DNA of 64,000 nt, taken from positions 71,083,534 to 71,147,533 of the forward strand of contig NC_068937.1 of NCBI RefSeq assembly GCF_016801865.2, read 5' to 3'. Position 1 is the stretch's first letter; each line of letters starts with the position of its first letter. Below the pieces are notes generated by a model. That model was not told the origin of the DNA and ran no database searches. It was given only the letters and a program-made list of their open reading frames with translations. The DNA is from Culex pipiens pallens. Its lineage: Eukaryota > Arthropoda > Insecta > Diptera > Culicidae. Made by a program: the position numbers and the translations under genes. Positions 1-10,863 of this stretch are shown piece after piece.

Positions 1-816
1 AATATTAAAAAAAGTAATTTTGATGCATTTTTTTCCATATTAATTACATAAATGGTTGCCCCAACTAAACAATAGATTTGTTTACAGTTGCTGATAAAAC
101 CACACATGTTTATTAAAAAAAAAAGTTTTGTTATTGATTTATTATTATAAAATATCATTTCAAACTACAATTATGATGCTTCAGTTAAGTACAATTAACT
201 ATAGTTTTGATTAATTATAAATTCTTACGGCTTCAGCGTTTTGGTACTTTTAACATGAAAACATTTATATTTATACTCATAATTGAAAAAAATATGCGTT
301 TAGGTTGATAACAACAAGCATTTATTGTATGTTTAAGAGAAACTTTTGCTTAAATACACAGTTTTCTTCATTTTTGAAAGTTAAATTAACAGGGGTCCAC
401 TTTTGGAAAAGTTTGGAATTTCGTTGTCCTATATTGGACCCCCCTAATTTTTACTCGAAAATGAGCAGATCTTCACTTTATTTTAGTAAAGTTCCTTAAA
501 CTTACATTATTTCGACTTGCTGAAGTTTAATGATTAGATAGGTAATTCAATCATAAAATATAAATGCAGTTTTGTTGTGAAAATGCTAGTGGCCATGGCT
601 GATTTCAGATGTCGAACTCAAAACACTTATTTTGGTGAAAAGAACAATTCAATTTCAGTCAACATTGTTTTAAGGATGCTGAACATGCCAAATAAAAGAT
701 TTGTAGACAACAACACGCTTGAAATTGTGATTTTATTGAATTTTTCATCAAAAACCCTTCAGAGGGTCCACTATAGGAAGGGGTCCACTAATGGATAACG
801 TACCCTAGCGTGTCAA
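1..816. other. AT-rich sequence without a gene
   Basis: Only short chance reading frames are present. A small inverted repeat (AGGGGTCCA near 391, TTGGACCCCC near 433) and two further GGGTCCACTA-type motifs near 757 and 779 suggest remnants of an unidentified repeat. No coding, RNA or complete mobile feature can be supported. Confidence 0.5.
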
Positions 817-941
817 TAGAGTTATCTACGTGCGCATGTATTGCGTGTTTGTACACGAAGGGTTTTTAGGTTAAAATTTGTACCCGCCAGCAAAAACAAA
901 TGGTAAGCTAGTGTGCGTGAAATCGGGCTTAGATAGCTCTA
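817..941 (+). mobile_element. short TA-type MITE, copy a
   Basis: This 125-bp unit starts TAGAGTTATCTACGTGCG and ends AGATAGCTCTA, so its tips form a short inverted repeat. The same sequence, in reverse orientation and with scattered changes, lies at 25937-26060. The right flank is TA; the left flank is AA, probably a decayed TA. It is too small to code for anything and must have been moved by an enzyme encoded elsewhere. Confidence 0.65.
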
Positions 942-1021
942 TACGATTCCCTCGAACAAGAAACGCTGTTGAATGCTGGTTTTTACCATATCGTTGTATT
1001 TGAGCATCATTTTAGTTTCAT

Positions 1022-1063
1022 TTGACCCAATGTCACCCCCTCTAAGGGGTGAGATTGGGTCAA
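1022..1063. repeat. 19-bp-stem hairpin
   Basis: TTGACCCAATGTCACCCC is followed after a short loop by GGGGTGAGATTGGGTCAA, a nearly perfect inverted repeat. A related TTTTGACCCATAGTCACCCC occurs at about 2113-2132 in the same orientation. It may be one end of a MITE; no role can be assigned. Confidence 0.5.
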
Positions 1064-1349
1064 TTTTCAAACTATTGGCATTGAAGGTAGTGTTCATCAA
1101 AATCAGACTTACCTTTTGATGGGTGCGACAACGGTTTGCTATGATACCGGTTTTTCTATGCGCACCATTTCTCGTCACAATCCAAACCTGACACAGCTCG
1201 GTAGCTTGATCGGTGCACCGAAACCAAAGTTTGGTGTGACGGCGGTGTGGATCGGGTACACAAAACTGACATGGTTTCTGCGCCTACCACACGGGAGAAG
1301 TTTGGAACTCTTGATGCCTAGCAAGCCAACCGAACTCAACAGTTCTTAA

Positions 1350-1408
1350 TGGTGTGGTTGTCAAAGGCAGTGCATTAGTATTTTAAAGGTTCTTGGTTCG
1401 AATCTCGA
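1350..1408 (+). repeat. tRNA-like module (box B present)
   Basis: The segment reads TGGTGTGGTTGTC and later GGTTCTTGGTTCGAATCTCG, matching the pol III box B consensus GGTTCGANTCC with one change. I cannot fold a complete cloverleaf. It is likely a SINE head or decayed tRNA. A second module of similar design faces it at about 1692-1762 on the other strand. Confidence 0.4.
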
Positions 1409-1691
1409 CAGTTATTATTTTATTTTTTGAATGTTTTTTATTTGTTTAGAATAATTCGTTAGGAATAGAATTTCGTAGTTTCATGAAATATAAACTAAAA
1501 CTTCTCATGCCTGAAATAGGCATTTTCACTTAAACCTGCCTGCGTTTTCTCTATTCCACTACAAAATTCCATTCAATTTTCTAACTCTTTGACTAAAGCG
1601 TCGCAGGTTCGAAGAAGTTACTTAAAAAATGTATATAATCAGTAATTTTGACAGCAAATATTGAAAAAAAACATCGTCAAAAATATTTGTA
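1409..1691. other. spacer between facing tRNA-like modules
   Basis: AT-rich sequence with no open frame of note. It is enclosed by two tRNA-like modules that point toward each other. Confidence 0.35.
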
Positions 1692-1762
1692 CTCAGGATT
1701 GAACCAGGAACCTCGTGGTTAAAAGACGGAGACAACAACCGCCACGCCATCCCGAAGTTGTG
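1692..1762 (-). repeat. tRNA-like module, minus strand
   Basis: On the minus strand the order is GGGATGGCGTGGCGGTTG (box A-like), a putative anticodon-arm region, then GGTTCCTGGTTCAATCCTG (box B-like). This is the tRNA order, but the stems are imperfect, so a pseudo-tRNA or SINE head is more likely than a working tRNA gene. Confidence 0.4.
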
Positions 1763-2310
1763 AATGATGGCTGACAAACCTCAATCAAAACAATGTCGCC
1801 TCCGGTTTACTTGGATCAACCATATGTTGAGTTGCATCCTTGGTATACAGTTTGGGTGCACCGGTGGTGTACCAAGGTGCTTTCGGTACAGTTGCTATGG
1901 TGTGACAATAAACAGCTCGGTTTGGTTTCTAGAGTGACACGAAAACCGCACCACGGCGCACCAGATCTTGGTGTTCAGTGAAGCCTGATCAAAATCCACC
2001 ATATTTTGGGAAAATGTTAGTAAACTATCTAAGAACAAATCTACTTTGAAAGTTTTTCGATGTTATTTAAATTGTTTTTGTTATTAAGAAATTTCGAGAG
2101 ATGTATCGTTTTTTGACCCATAGTCACCCCCACTGACGGTACCAAAACTTTGCTGCATTACAACTGGCATTAAATCAACATTTACGACCTTGAAAATGTG
2201 CTTCAAAGCATTTGATGTTTATCAACAAAGTAACTCATCGATAAGGGAAACATTTCAGCCAGGCACGCTCTTATTGACTTTAATCCTTCTCCCGTCATAC
2301 CATTCTAATA
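1763..2310. other. unannotated spacer
   Basis: The 62-codon frame at 1793-1981 has no recognisable motif. GGTGCACC-type words recur here and near 1211, but no bounded element is evident. Confidence 0.35.
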
Positions 2311-2315
2311 AGCGT

Positions 2316-2400
2316 GCGGGATAAGGCGCAGTTTCCATAGTGTGCATCAGTTTTTATTTTGCGTGAACTGGGTTCAATTCCCACTGATTGATATGTGTTT
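2316..2400 (+). repeat. tRNA-like module followed by T-rich run
   Basis: GCGGGATAAGGCGCAGTTTCC resembles a D arm with box A spacing, and CTGGGTTCAATTCCCACTG is a good T arm with box B. A long T run follows at about 2399-2431, as in pol III terminators. Stem mismatches point to a SINE head or a pseudo-tRNA. Confidence 0.4.
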
Positions 2401-2431
2401 TTTTTTTGTTTTTCTTTTTTTTTTAGAAAAC

Positions 2432-3106
2432 TGCAGCCTGTAATTAAGCCATTTTTTTTCAAAACATATGTCCATAGCACAAAGGACATTATCAGAAGCT
2501 CTCTGGTAAATTGAATGACTTTTCTCCCAAGCAAAAAGCTGCGTTCCGGAAGTCTGATACACTTTGTGAAATTTTGCCAACCTTGGACCAAGCACTCCTC
2601 GGAAAAACAGTTCCCGTTAGCCAAATTCATTTGCCAGTGCTTGTCCCTATTAACCCCAAGCCTTCCGTGATTGATTGTACTGCACTTGACTGGCTGGCCG
2701 CAATTTGCTGAGTGACTCGTCAATATCCGATCCGTCCGTCAATATCCGATAATATCCGTCCAACGAAATCACAACGAGTTTTTCTCATGAACCAGACACT
2801 CGAAACAGCAGAAAGAAAGTCTTCATTAATGTTCGATGCATCAACCACATCGATTAAAAGTTTCAAATTAAACACTCATTTCAGAATACATCAGTTGGCT
2901 GGCGCGCATCCTGGAGATCGACGAGAAAAATGCAAGAATAACATCAATGCGTCACACTCACACATGAAACGCAACAGGAGAAAAAAAAAACAAATGAGGC
3001 CCACCACCAAGTGTGTGTGGAGCAGCTGTTCTTTTTTTTCCCCCCAGCCTTGACGTCGATAAAGCAGTTTATTTTTGTTCGAGCTTTCGGTGAGGTATTA
3101 AATCAG
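2432..3106. other. no supported gene; left flank of LTR element
   Basis: Several 60-140-codon frames overlap here on both strands, none with motif or family resemblance. A/T and purine runs dominate 2960-3060. It is the left flank of the LTR element that starts at 3112. Confidence 0.4.
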
Positions 3107-3111
3107 CTGTG

Positions 3112-3504
3112 TGTCTGTGCCGAGACACCTCCTCGACAGCCGGGATTGTCCTCAGCAGGACAGGGAGTGGACTGTAAGACTCCGTTGGGGGTGCTTGGTC
3201 AGGATGAAGAAAAAGAGTCCTGGTCGTCGGTTCTGGGTGATGTTTATTCGTGTGCCCTTTAGCCGGGGCTGGATGATACTGGATGGGGATCACGTTTTGG
3301 ATCGCCTTCTTATAGGCGAGGGTAAAGAGAAATTCAAAGATCTTAAACAATAGGAGCCTCAAATTATCATGCGACCAACAATAGCGCGATTGTTGGTGCC
3401 GTATACAAAAAACTCGGGATTAGAGGCTGCCTCCAAGGTCAGCTAGTCTTGGAGTCGTGTGCAGGACCATTTCTGGGGTAGTTAACCTAATTGCGGACGC
3501 AACA
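3112..3504 (-). repeat. 3' LTR of the BEL/Pao-like element
   Basis: It is nearly identical in sequence and equal in length to 7059-7451. On the minus strand it begins TGTTGCGTCCGC and ends AGACA. It contains a TATA-like CCTATAAGAAGG (plus-strand 3306-3317) and, downstream, an AATAAA signal (TTTATT on the plus strand at about 3242). Confidence 0.85.
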
Positions 3505-6500
3505 TACCGGCCACCGAAGGAATACCAATTCCATTCAAAAACTACAAACTAGAGATTATTTACAAGTCACACTTCTTAGTCTAGCACTTCACAGTCTTCA
3601 GATGTCGCCGCCAACTCATTTAGCAGCTCATCGAGTGGGTAACCGACCTCTTCGACTTCGGGGTAGTCCTTGGGTGTCGTTGCCGACGACTTCGGCTCGG
3701 TTGATCTCCAGGGTGAGTTTGATTCCAGCGTGCGTGGAGCGCCAGGCCAGCTTTGGTCACGTGTTGGTGAAGGATTGGTGAGGCCCATGCTGGTTAGCGC
3801 TTTTCGTTGATCTGCTTGCTCGATGGATGTGGCCGTGCTCCGGGAGGTAGCCAGTCGCCTTCGGTTGCGGCTGGGGTCATCACGGCAGCGTACCATGGGC
3901 GTAGCGATGCCGACGGTTCGGCAGAGAGAGAGGAGGTTTTATGGTTGGATTCGGGTGGGCGTCCACGACGGTTCGTGTCGAACTTCGTCAGTGCCATGTT
4001 ACGGGTATTGCTTCCAAACGAGGGGCCTGCGTGCAGCAGGGGACTGTGAGCTGACGCCAGTGTCAGCTTCCGGGAAAAACGGTTTGCCAGGAGAAACAGC
4101 TTTTGTTTCCGAGCGCTTGTCGGTTGACCGCGCCGGCCACCAACGAGGGGTGCACCACTGTCGACGTGCGAGTCGACCGAGTGCCTCGAACAAACACCGT
4201 GCTTGATCCACGTTCCAAATCGGTGAGATTTCCTCTGCTGCCAGGTACGGCGAGGTTGTGGGTGGAACGCCAGGTCGCTTCAGTGAGCAGCTGAGTCCAG
4301 TTCGGGGTGAACCCAACAGCGACGAGTTTCATTCACACACTTTAAATCCGATGACCACGCCACGCTGCCCGCGCAACGATGGTGGCCTTCACTCTCCACA
4401 ATCTCTTCAAGGTCACCGAAATAGATCCAGTAACGCTTGGGAACCAGTTTTTCTCACTTTTTGTTCACACACTTTGTAATTTCGGATACAGTTGAACTAT
4501 CGTTCTCAAACACGTGTCAGTGGCATCGCCAGGTGCCACTAATAGCGCGGCGGCTCGGGTGAGCCTCGCGCAGCGTTTAACGTTCAAATCGGGGGGTTCT
4601 TTATACTTTCACTAGCAACGGTGGCTCACCGAAGCTCACCATCGTGCACTTTCGAAGACCTTCGGGGCGTCTGGAGAGTCCGGATTGAATCCGGTACGGC
4701 CACGCTTGACCGTCTAACACTTACAGCAACCACGTGCTCTTCCGAATGCTTCGACGAGCTTCGGGGGCTTCCCGAATGAATCCGATTCACTATAGTTCTA
4801 CTTTTTAAACTAGCACAACAACACGTGCTCTTCTGACCACTCCGCTGAGCTGGACGGGGTACCCGGGATAGACCGGCACTTGATTTGCCCACAATCTCCT
4901 TCGACCGCACACGAGACACTTTCTTGCACTGACAACTTCCGCGCGACACAGGAACCAACTTCCGCTACCAGACCAAGCTTGAGGGGGAGGGAGGCAACGC
5001 CAGGTACCAACCCAAGCGACAACGGCTCGCACAGGAGCTCCACACCCTGCTTCCAATGCTCGTGAAGAGTGTAGCAGTACCATCAGTACAACCCTCTGCC
5101 GCAAGAACGGCAGACAGAAAAGATGAATTCGCCAATATTTTAGCGTGCCATAATTATGGTTGGCTTATCTTCTCGCGCTACGCCTCGACCTAATTATGTC
5201 ATGGGTTGAGCGACACCCCTTATGGGAGACTTTCAAAATACTTTGCCTTGACCTGTTATGAGATCCGCACTAGAAGGAAGAATCTTCAGATGCTAAAGTT
5301 TGCGACAAGAGCACTTTTTTGACTCGAACGGGAGGTCGATGCACTCCAGTTCGGCAGTCAGAGATTGCAAATTCTTAAGAGATGCTTCGGCTAAACTCGC
5401 GCAATTATTGCAATTGTAATGTTGCTCGAGTTCTAGAGAACCGAAGTTGTTCTAATTGCACCTCTACTGAGGGTTCTAGGACTTCGACTCGGTCACTTTT
5501 ACCCTGATCGTGGAGGAAGCAGGAGTGGTCGAAGGACCGTTTGGAATCGTTTTTTGGAAGTTAGTTTAAAGTCGTGGAAGTGTTTCAGTGGCAGAGGTTA
5601 ATTCTGCGATTTTATTTCTAGAGCTCGCGGCTAGGTAGAGTTAGGAGTAGGGTAGTGGCGGAACCGTTTGAAACCCTGATACTCCAGGTAACGTTGTTAA
5701 ATTGTGGTTACCTAGTGCGTTGGCTCATTTTTGGGGAATTGGTTGGGCGATCTTCTCGGCACAGGTGGCGACCGGCATCATCCGTAGCAGAGCGACCACT
5801 CCAACCGACAACCCAGCGCTTTTGGACTCCATCAAGGGGTCAAAGTTCCGGGGTGAACCCCCAAGCGGCTCGTCCGTCAACACACGAGCTGGGCGGCGTC
5901 CGTCAACATACGCCGCGGTCGAACCCTCGACCACTCGACCGAACCGGGACGGCCTCGTGGAGGCCTAGGTCCACCGCCAAGTTCCCGCGCGCATCCGCGC
6001 CGTCGTCGCAACCGACGCCAACATCGCAGCCTCCTAGCTGCACACCTGTGCGCCCCCACACACCGGAAGTGATGCTGAGCACCCGCCGTTAGTGCCAACC
6101 GGTCTGCTGTTAGCCGCCGGCCGAACCATCTCGCCGTAGCCGAAGCTGTAAGCGCGCCACCACCTGATCGCCGGGTCGCCAACCAACACACGTAAATCCA
6201 TGGTCGTGTAAGTACCACCCCTTTTTCGACATGCGCATGATCGATCGTTGGCCAGTTCTTTTTCCGCCAACCCCGTGGGCAACATAAGCCATCCCCATGT
6301 TATGTTGCGTGATCGCAAACCCCCCCAGTGAATTATAGCGATCCCCGAATGAATTTCGCCCCCAAGCCAACGCACACCCTAGCCAAGCAGTGCACTGCCA
6401 ATGAACAGGTAGAGAGACAGAAAAACTCGAGTGGTACCGAGGTACCGTGTAGGACTAGCATGCAGAAGATCTCTGGATCGAATCTCGTAGGCCGAAGTAT

Positions 6501-7035
6501 TTTTTTGTAATGAATAAATTGTAGCTACTGAATTATGCGAACCTGAATATACGTTTTTTTGAGTTTCTAGAGTAATTTTGTAGTTTTTTCTGATGTTTTC
6601 TGTGATATTTTTTCACGACTTTCGCGGTAGTTCTTTGATGTTTGGTTCCGCCATTCTGGCTTCTGAAGCGCTCTGGGGAAAGTTGATTGGGGAGATTTTC
6701 TACCTGTGATGATAAGAACGGGGCAAGTACAATCTTTTGTTTTCTAGATCTGAAGTATTTTTTTTTAGTTTGCGATCTTTTTCTTCCGTTTGTAGCGCCT
6801 CGGCTAACCGCCGAGTTCTCGGATGAGTCGGATCGTTCTCAATCGCAAATTTTGGCATCAAGGATACACCCGCCCTGTGGCAGGGTCTCATAGCTGGGCA
6901 AAGCAGCACATGATGAATGGTCTCCCTTTGGGAGTGGCGCTTAAGCCATTCGTTTAATTACGCCAATGCGATCCGACCGACCGCCTCCGGTTACAAGAGC
7001 GAGGCGAGGGGTACACTTCGAGGGGTCCGGGTCCG
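3505..7035 (-). other. non-coding interior of the LTR element
   Basis: The interior is GC-richer than its surroundings, with many overlapping short frames but none above about 145 codons and none with protease, RT, RNase H, integrase or zinc-knuckle motifs. Imperfect internal repeats around CACGTGCTCTTC occur near 4731 and 4822. I interpret it as a large retrotransposon derivative, but loss of a coding region by deletion cannot be excluded. Confidence 0.55.
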
Positions 7036-7053
7036 ATCCGGCTCGAAGGACCA
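7036..7053 (-). promoter_or_regulatory. primer binding site, tRNA-Tyr type
   Basis: On the minus strand this reads TGGTCCTTCGAGCCGGAT, starting six bases inside the 5' LTR. The complement ends in ...CTCGAAGGACCA, which matches the acceptor end plus CCA of eukaryotic tRNA-Tyr. It would prime minus-strand DNA synthesis. Confidence 0.75.
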
Positions 7054-7058
7054 AAAAA

Positions 7059-7451
7059 TGTCTGCGCCGAGACACCTCATCGACAGCCGGGATTGTCCTC
7101 AGCAGGACAGGGAGTAAACTGTAAGACTCCGTTGAGGGTGCTTGGTCCGGATGAAGAAAAAGAGTCCTGGTCGTCGGTTCTGGGTGATGTTTATTCGTGT
7201 GCCCTTTAGCCGGGGCTGGATGATAATGGATGGGGATCACGTTTTGGATCGCCTTCTTATAGGCGAGGGCAAAGAGAAATTCAAAGATCTTAAACAATAG
7301 GAGCCTCAAATTACCATGCGACCAACAATAGCGCGATTGTTTGTGCCGTGTACAAAAAACTCGGGATTAGAGACTGCCTCCAAGGTCAGCTAGTCTTGGG
7401 GTCGTGTGCAGGACCATTTCTGGGGTAATTAACCTAATTGCGGACGCAACA
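7059..7451 (-). repeat. 5' LTR of the BEL/Pao-like element
   Basis: Direct copy of 3112-3504. It carries the same TATA-like and AATAAA motifs and would supply promoter and polyadenylation signals. Outer neighbour CTGTG is the right copy of the target duplication. Confidence 0.85.
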
Positions 7452-7522
7452 CTGTGCGCCGCTTGAAATATTTCTCAAGGGAAAAGTGCTGATTTAATGT
7501 TTTCAAGCATTATTTGCTGGTA

Positions 7523-7764
7523 TTAAGGGTGCACAGCAACGAAGGAAGTTGTTGTCTTCTTATTCCAAAATTGTCAAACTTACGAACCCAATCCTGCAAT
7601 CACGGGATTGTAAAATAAATCAAACTTTGTTGTAAATTGCTTTGTGAAAAGTACTTTAGGGGATGAATAAAAAAATATTTCGATAGTACCCGTAGTTTTG
7701 AAGATACTAAAATGTCTGTAACAAAAATCTGGGTGCAAAAGCTCTGGTTGATGTGCACCGTTAA
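7523..7764 (-). mobile_element. 234-bp TTAA-flanked MITE (piggyBac-like), copy 1
   Basis: The element proper is 7527-7760, flanked by TTAA on both sides (7523-7526, 7761-7764). Its ends are GGGTGCACAGCAAC and, inverted, CGGTGCACATCAAC. A second copy of exactly the same length and opposite orientation lies at 54002-54235, again between TTAA. TTAA targets are the hallmark of piggyBac transposases. No reading frame is present. Confidence 0.8.
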
Positions 7765-8407
7765 ATACCAATATAATGCTGATTTAATGCCGCTATTTAG
7801 TGCCTCGCAGTTACTTGGGTAGAATGTACCTACAGATCCGAGACCTGTATCGGTGGAAAGCAATGAAACGTTATATTACACTTTTCGTTCAGGCCTGCGA
7901 ACTGTGTAAAAGAAACAAAATTGTTCAACACACTAAGGAACCACAAACAATAAACACAACCCCAAGTAAACCTTTTGAAATTATTACAATAGATACAGTA
8001 GGACCTTTACCCAAAACCAATAATAACAACAGATATGCAATAACCATTCATTGCGAACTATCAAAATACATAGTTCTTGCACCAATACAAAATAAGGAAG
8101 CTAATACTATAGCAAGAGCCATAGTAGACAATTTCATTTTAATTTATGAAAAATTTCTGGAAATCCGATCTGACCAAGGTACTGAGTATAATAACGAAGT
8201 TCTTAGCCAGATTTGCAAACAATTGAAAATAAAACAAACTTTTGCAACAGCCTATCACCCACAAACCATGCTCTTGAAATGGTGCTCTTGAAAGAACTCA
8301 CAAATGGTGCTTGATGTTTAAGCGAATACCGTTAATGAGCATCAATCGGATTGGGATGATTGGATGAAATATTACCAGTTCAATTACAATACAACCCCAC
8401 ACACAAT

Positions 8408-9312
8408 ACATAGAAAAAGCATTTGACAGTGTTTGGCATAAAGGTTTGATTGCGAAATTAAAAAGGTTTAATTTTCCGATTTATATCGTGTAAATTATCC
8501 AAAATTATTTGACGGATCGTACTCTGCAGGTATGTTATCAGAATAGCAAATCTGATCAACTACCTGTACGTGCCGGCGTCCCTCAAGGAAGCATTTTGGG
8601 TCCAATTTTATACAATATTTTTACTTCTGACTTGCCTGATTTGCCCCCAGGATGTCAGAAATCACTTTTTTGCTGATGATACAAGCATCTCCGCCAAAGG
8701 TAGAAGCCCTCGTGTCATCACAGAAGATTACAAAAAAGCTTGGATATTTTCAATTCTTATTTGAAAGAATGGAAAATTACTCCAAATGCTGCAAAAACTC
8801 AACTTATTATTTTCTCTCACAAACCAAGGGCTGATTTTCTTATACCAAAAAGTCATCACATTATAAAGATGAATGAGGTAAATTTAAAGTGGGAGGATCA
8901 AGTGAAATATCTTGCTTTTGACAAAAACCTTACTTACAAGGATCACATTGAAAGTATCCAGGTTAAATGTAACAAATATATTAAATGTTTGTATCCACTT
9001 ATAAACAGGAATTCTAGACTTTGTCTCAAGAATAAACTGTTAATTTATAAACAAATTTTCAGACCTGCCATGCTTTATGCTGTGCCGATCTGGACAAGCT
9101 GTTGCTTAACCAGGAAGAAAAAACTTCAGAGGATTCAGAACAAAATTCTGAAAATGATTCTGAAACTTCCTCCCTGGTTCAGCACCAGTGAACTTCATCA
9201 ATTAGCCGAAGTTGACACTTTGGATGTTATGTCCAATAAGATAATTGATGCATTTCGACAAAAATCATTGCAGTCTTCAGCTGCATTGATCCGCTCTTTA
9301 TATAGTTTATAA
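8408..9312 (+). pseudogene. Jockey-type reverse transcriptase, C-terminal part
   Basis: Reading starts inside the RT at IEKAFDSVWHKGLIAK (motif A) and runs through VPQGSILGPILYN and ADDTSISAKG to the thumb and C-terminus ending SSAALIRSLYSL. The clean piece is 8740-9312. Compared with the copy at 46650-48086 there is a stop near 8490, a frame break in the ADD box near 8670 (an extra T), another near 8730, and a deleted codon (LAFDK instead of LGLAFDK) near 8910. It cannot make an active enzyme. Confidence 0.8.
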
Positions 9313-9347
9313 GTTAGTTTTAAGGTATCCCTTTTCCCTTTTGTACA

Positions 9348-9784
9348 TGTACTGCCGTTCTACGCATAATTGTCCCATGTCAGTTTTGAACGATTTTGAC
9401 TTTATTACATTTTTAAGTTTAGTTTGATGTGTACTTTAAGAAAAACACATAAAATCTGGTACTTTGTTCGGAAACACCAAGTCTGTTTGTCCCATCGTTA
9501 AACTTCTACGCATAATTCTGTTTCAAATTCTGTTACATATTGTTTTTTACACGGAATCACTAGTTTTACTAAGCACTATGTCTTGTTTACCTGTTGTATA
9601 GCAAGAGAATCACAAATAAGGGTGATAAACTGCTAACTGGGGTGATTAGGGACACATAGGGCGAATAGGAACCCACGGGACAATTATGCGTAGAAACACA
9701 GAAATCTGTCGAAAAATTTCAATCGCGTTTTTCTCAGTTGCACTTTTTTGAACATGGGACAATTATGCGTAGAACGGCAGTGTA
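9348..9784. mobile_element. 429-bp MITE with TGTA duplication
   Basis: The element 9352-9780 has tips CTGCCGTTCTACGCATAATT and its inverse, about 28 bp. TGTA flanks both sides. The undamaged Jockey copy near 46610 reads ...ACATGTAGGACC with one TGTA, which confirms the insertion and the 4-bp duplication. A TA-type element that lost two bases at its left end is a less likely alternative. Confidence 0.75.
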
Positions 9785-9983
9785 GGACCTCCTACATTTG
9801 AAATCACTGAATAGCGAAAGCTAAATATTTCATGAATAAATGAAAGTTGCTAGTATTTAAAATTGAGGTGAAAAGTCATCGATTGTGATTGGACACTCAA
9901 TAATATTTTAACTGAATGAATGTACATGGAAAAGAAAAACTGAATAAATATAAATAAATAAAAAAAAACCCCACACACAATCC

Positions 9984-10491
9984 ATGGGTACAAGGGTGCC
10001 CAGAAAAAATGACCCCCTGCTCCACAAGCGGAAAACGGTTTATTGGGTTATTTTAAGCATCTGTGCAAATTTTGAGTGAAATTGGTTGAGATTAACCCAT
10101 TGATACCCGAGCCTAAAGTTGGCGAAAAAAATGTTTTTCATACAAAAATGACTTTTTGAAATCGCTAATAACTTTTCAGGATTAAGTTGTACAGCTTTGG
10201 AATGTTCTACAAAGCTGTAGAGCATTCAATTTCCAATGAGAATCTCACTTTTGGGAATATTTGGATGTAAGTAGCGCACCGTACAGACCAAACCGTAAGA
10301 AAATTGGGTTTTTCATACATTTTTTCGATTTTTTCCATTCAAACTTCACCCCCGAGTATCAATGGGTAAATGTTAACCGATTTTGCTCATATTTGGCTCG
10401 GAGTCCTAAAATAGCCCAAGGAAGAATTATCAGCTTGTGGAGCGAGGTTTTGAGAAAAAGTCCCATATTCTGGGCACCCTAAATGGGTACA
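9984..10491. mobile_element. 490-bp MITE within integrase
   Basis: The element 9993-10482 has inverted tips AGGGTGCCCAGAA / TTCTGGGCACCCT. The nine bases ATGGGTACA lie on both sides (9984-9992, 10483-10491), and removing one copy plus the element restores the integrase reading HGYTPYELV. An 8- or 9-bp duplication would suit hAT, P or Merlin types; I cannot choose. Confidence 0.7.
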
Positions 10492-10863
10492 CACCTTATG
10501 AATTAGTGTTTGGTGTAAAAGCAAATCTTCCATACACCAATATTCACGGAACACTAGATCCAGTTTACAATTTAGAAGCTTTCCATAACGAACTAAAATA
10601 CAGACTACAAATAAGTAAAAATTTAGCACATTGAACCATAGAACAAGAAAAGCAAAAACGAACACAACAATGTAACAAAATAACTAACCCCATACACTTA
10701 CAAAAGGAAGATATTGTTTATCAAAAAAATGAAAATAGATGAAAACTTGATTCATTCTACATAGGTCCATACAAAATAATCCAAATAACAGATCCAAATT
10801 GTGAATTAGAAGATCTCAAATCCAAGAAAAAAACAACAGTGCATAAAAATAGAATAATCAAGT

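Larger units (their letters stand above)
3107..7456 (-). mobile_element. BEL/Pao-like LTR element, non-coding, with target duplication
   Basis: Two 393-bp direct repeats (3112-3504 and 7059-7451) begin TG and end CA and are bounded outside by the same five bases, CTGTG (3107-3111 and 7452-7456). Read on the minus strand, the 5' LTR is 7059-7451, and a primer site ATCCGGCTCGAAGGACCA on the plus strand (7036-7053) lies just inside it. The 3' ends of eukaryotic tRNA-Tyr match this almost exactly. The 5-bp duplication fits BEL/Pao. The roughly 3.55-kb interior has no gag or pol frame on either strand, so the element must have depended on proteins from a relative. By eye the LTRs differ at about 14 positions, so the insertion is not recent. 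Confidence 0.85.
8395..9981 (+). mobile_element. 5'-truncated Jockey-clade LINE with target duplication
   Basis: The insert 8408-9968 is bounded by CCCCACACACAAT at 8395-8407 and 9969-9981, a 13-bp target duplication inside the Gypsy integrase. It ends in a poly-A-rich tail (AAATAAAAAAAA). It is a close copy, in the other orientation, of the 3' part of the element at 46430-50968. Confidence 0.85.
7785..10863 (+). pseudogene. Gypsy-type LTR-element integrase, split and decayed
   Basis: Coding blocks are 7785-8394, then 9982-9992 with 10492-10863 after two insertions. The first block has the C-terminal half of the zinc-binding head (ACELCKRNK, about 7893-7919) and the catalytic core: IDTVGPLPK, IRSDQGTEYNNE and AYHPQT. 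The last block has NTTPHTIHGYTPYELVFG, reconstituted across the insertions, and a GPYKI motif near the end, as in Gypsy/Ty3 integrases. The N-terminal pol regions are absent. Frameshifts near 8280-8330 (a small duplication of GCTCTTGAAA), a stop at 10634 and others show it is dead. Confidence 0.8.

Noticed and set aside
2295..2723. 142-codon minus-strand frame
   Set aside because: It includes poly-Lys encoded by the T run after the tRNA-like module and has no domain signature.
5655..6375. Overlapping frames of 110-145 codons inside the BEL/Pao-like element
   Set aside because: GC-rich DNA gives long chance frames; several overlap on both strands and none shows gag or pol motifs.
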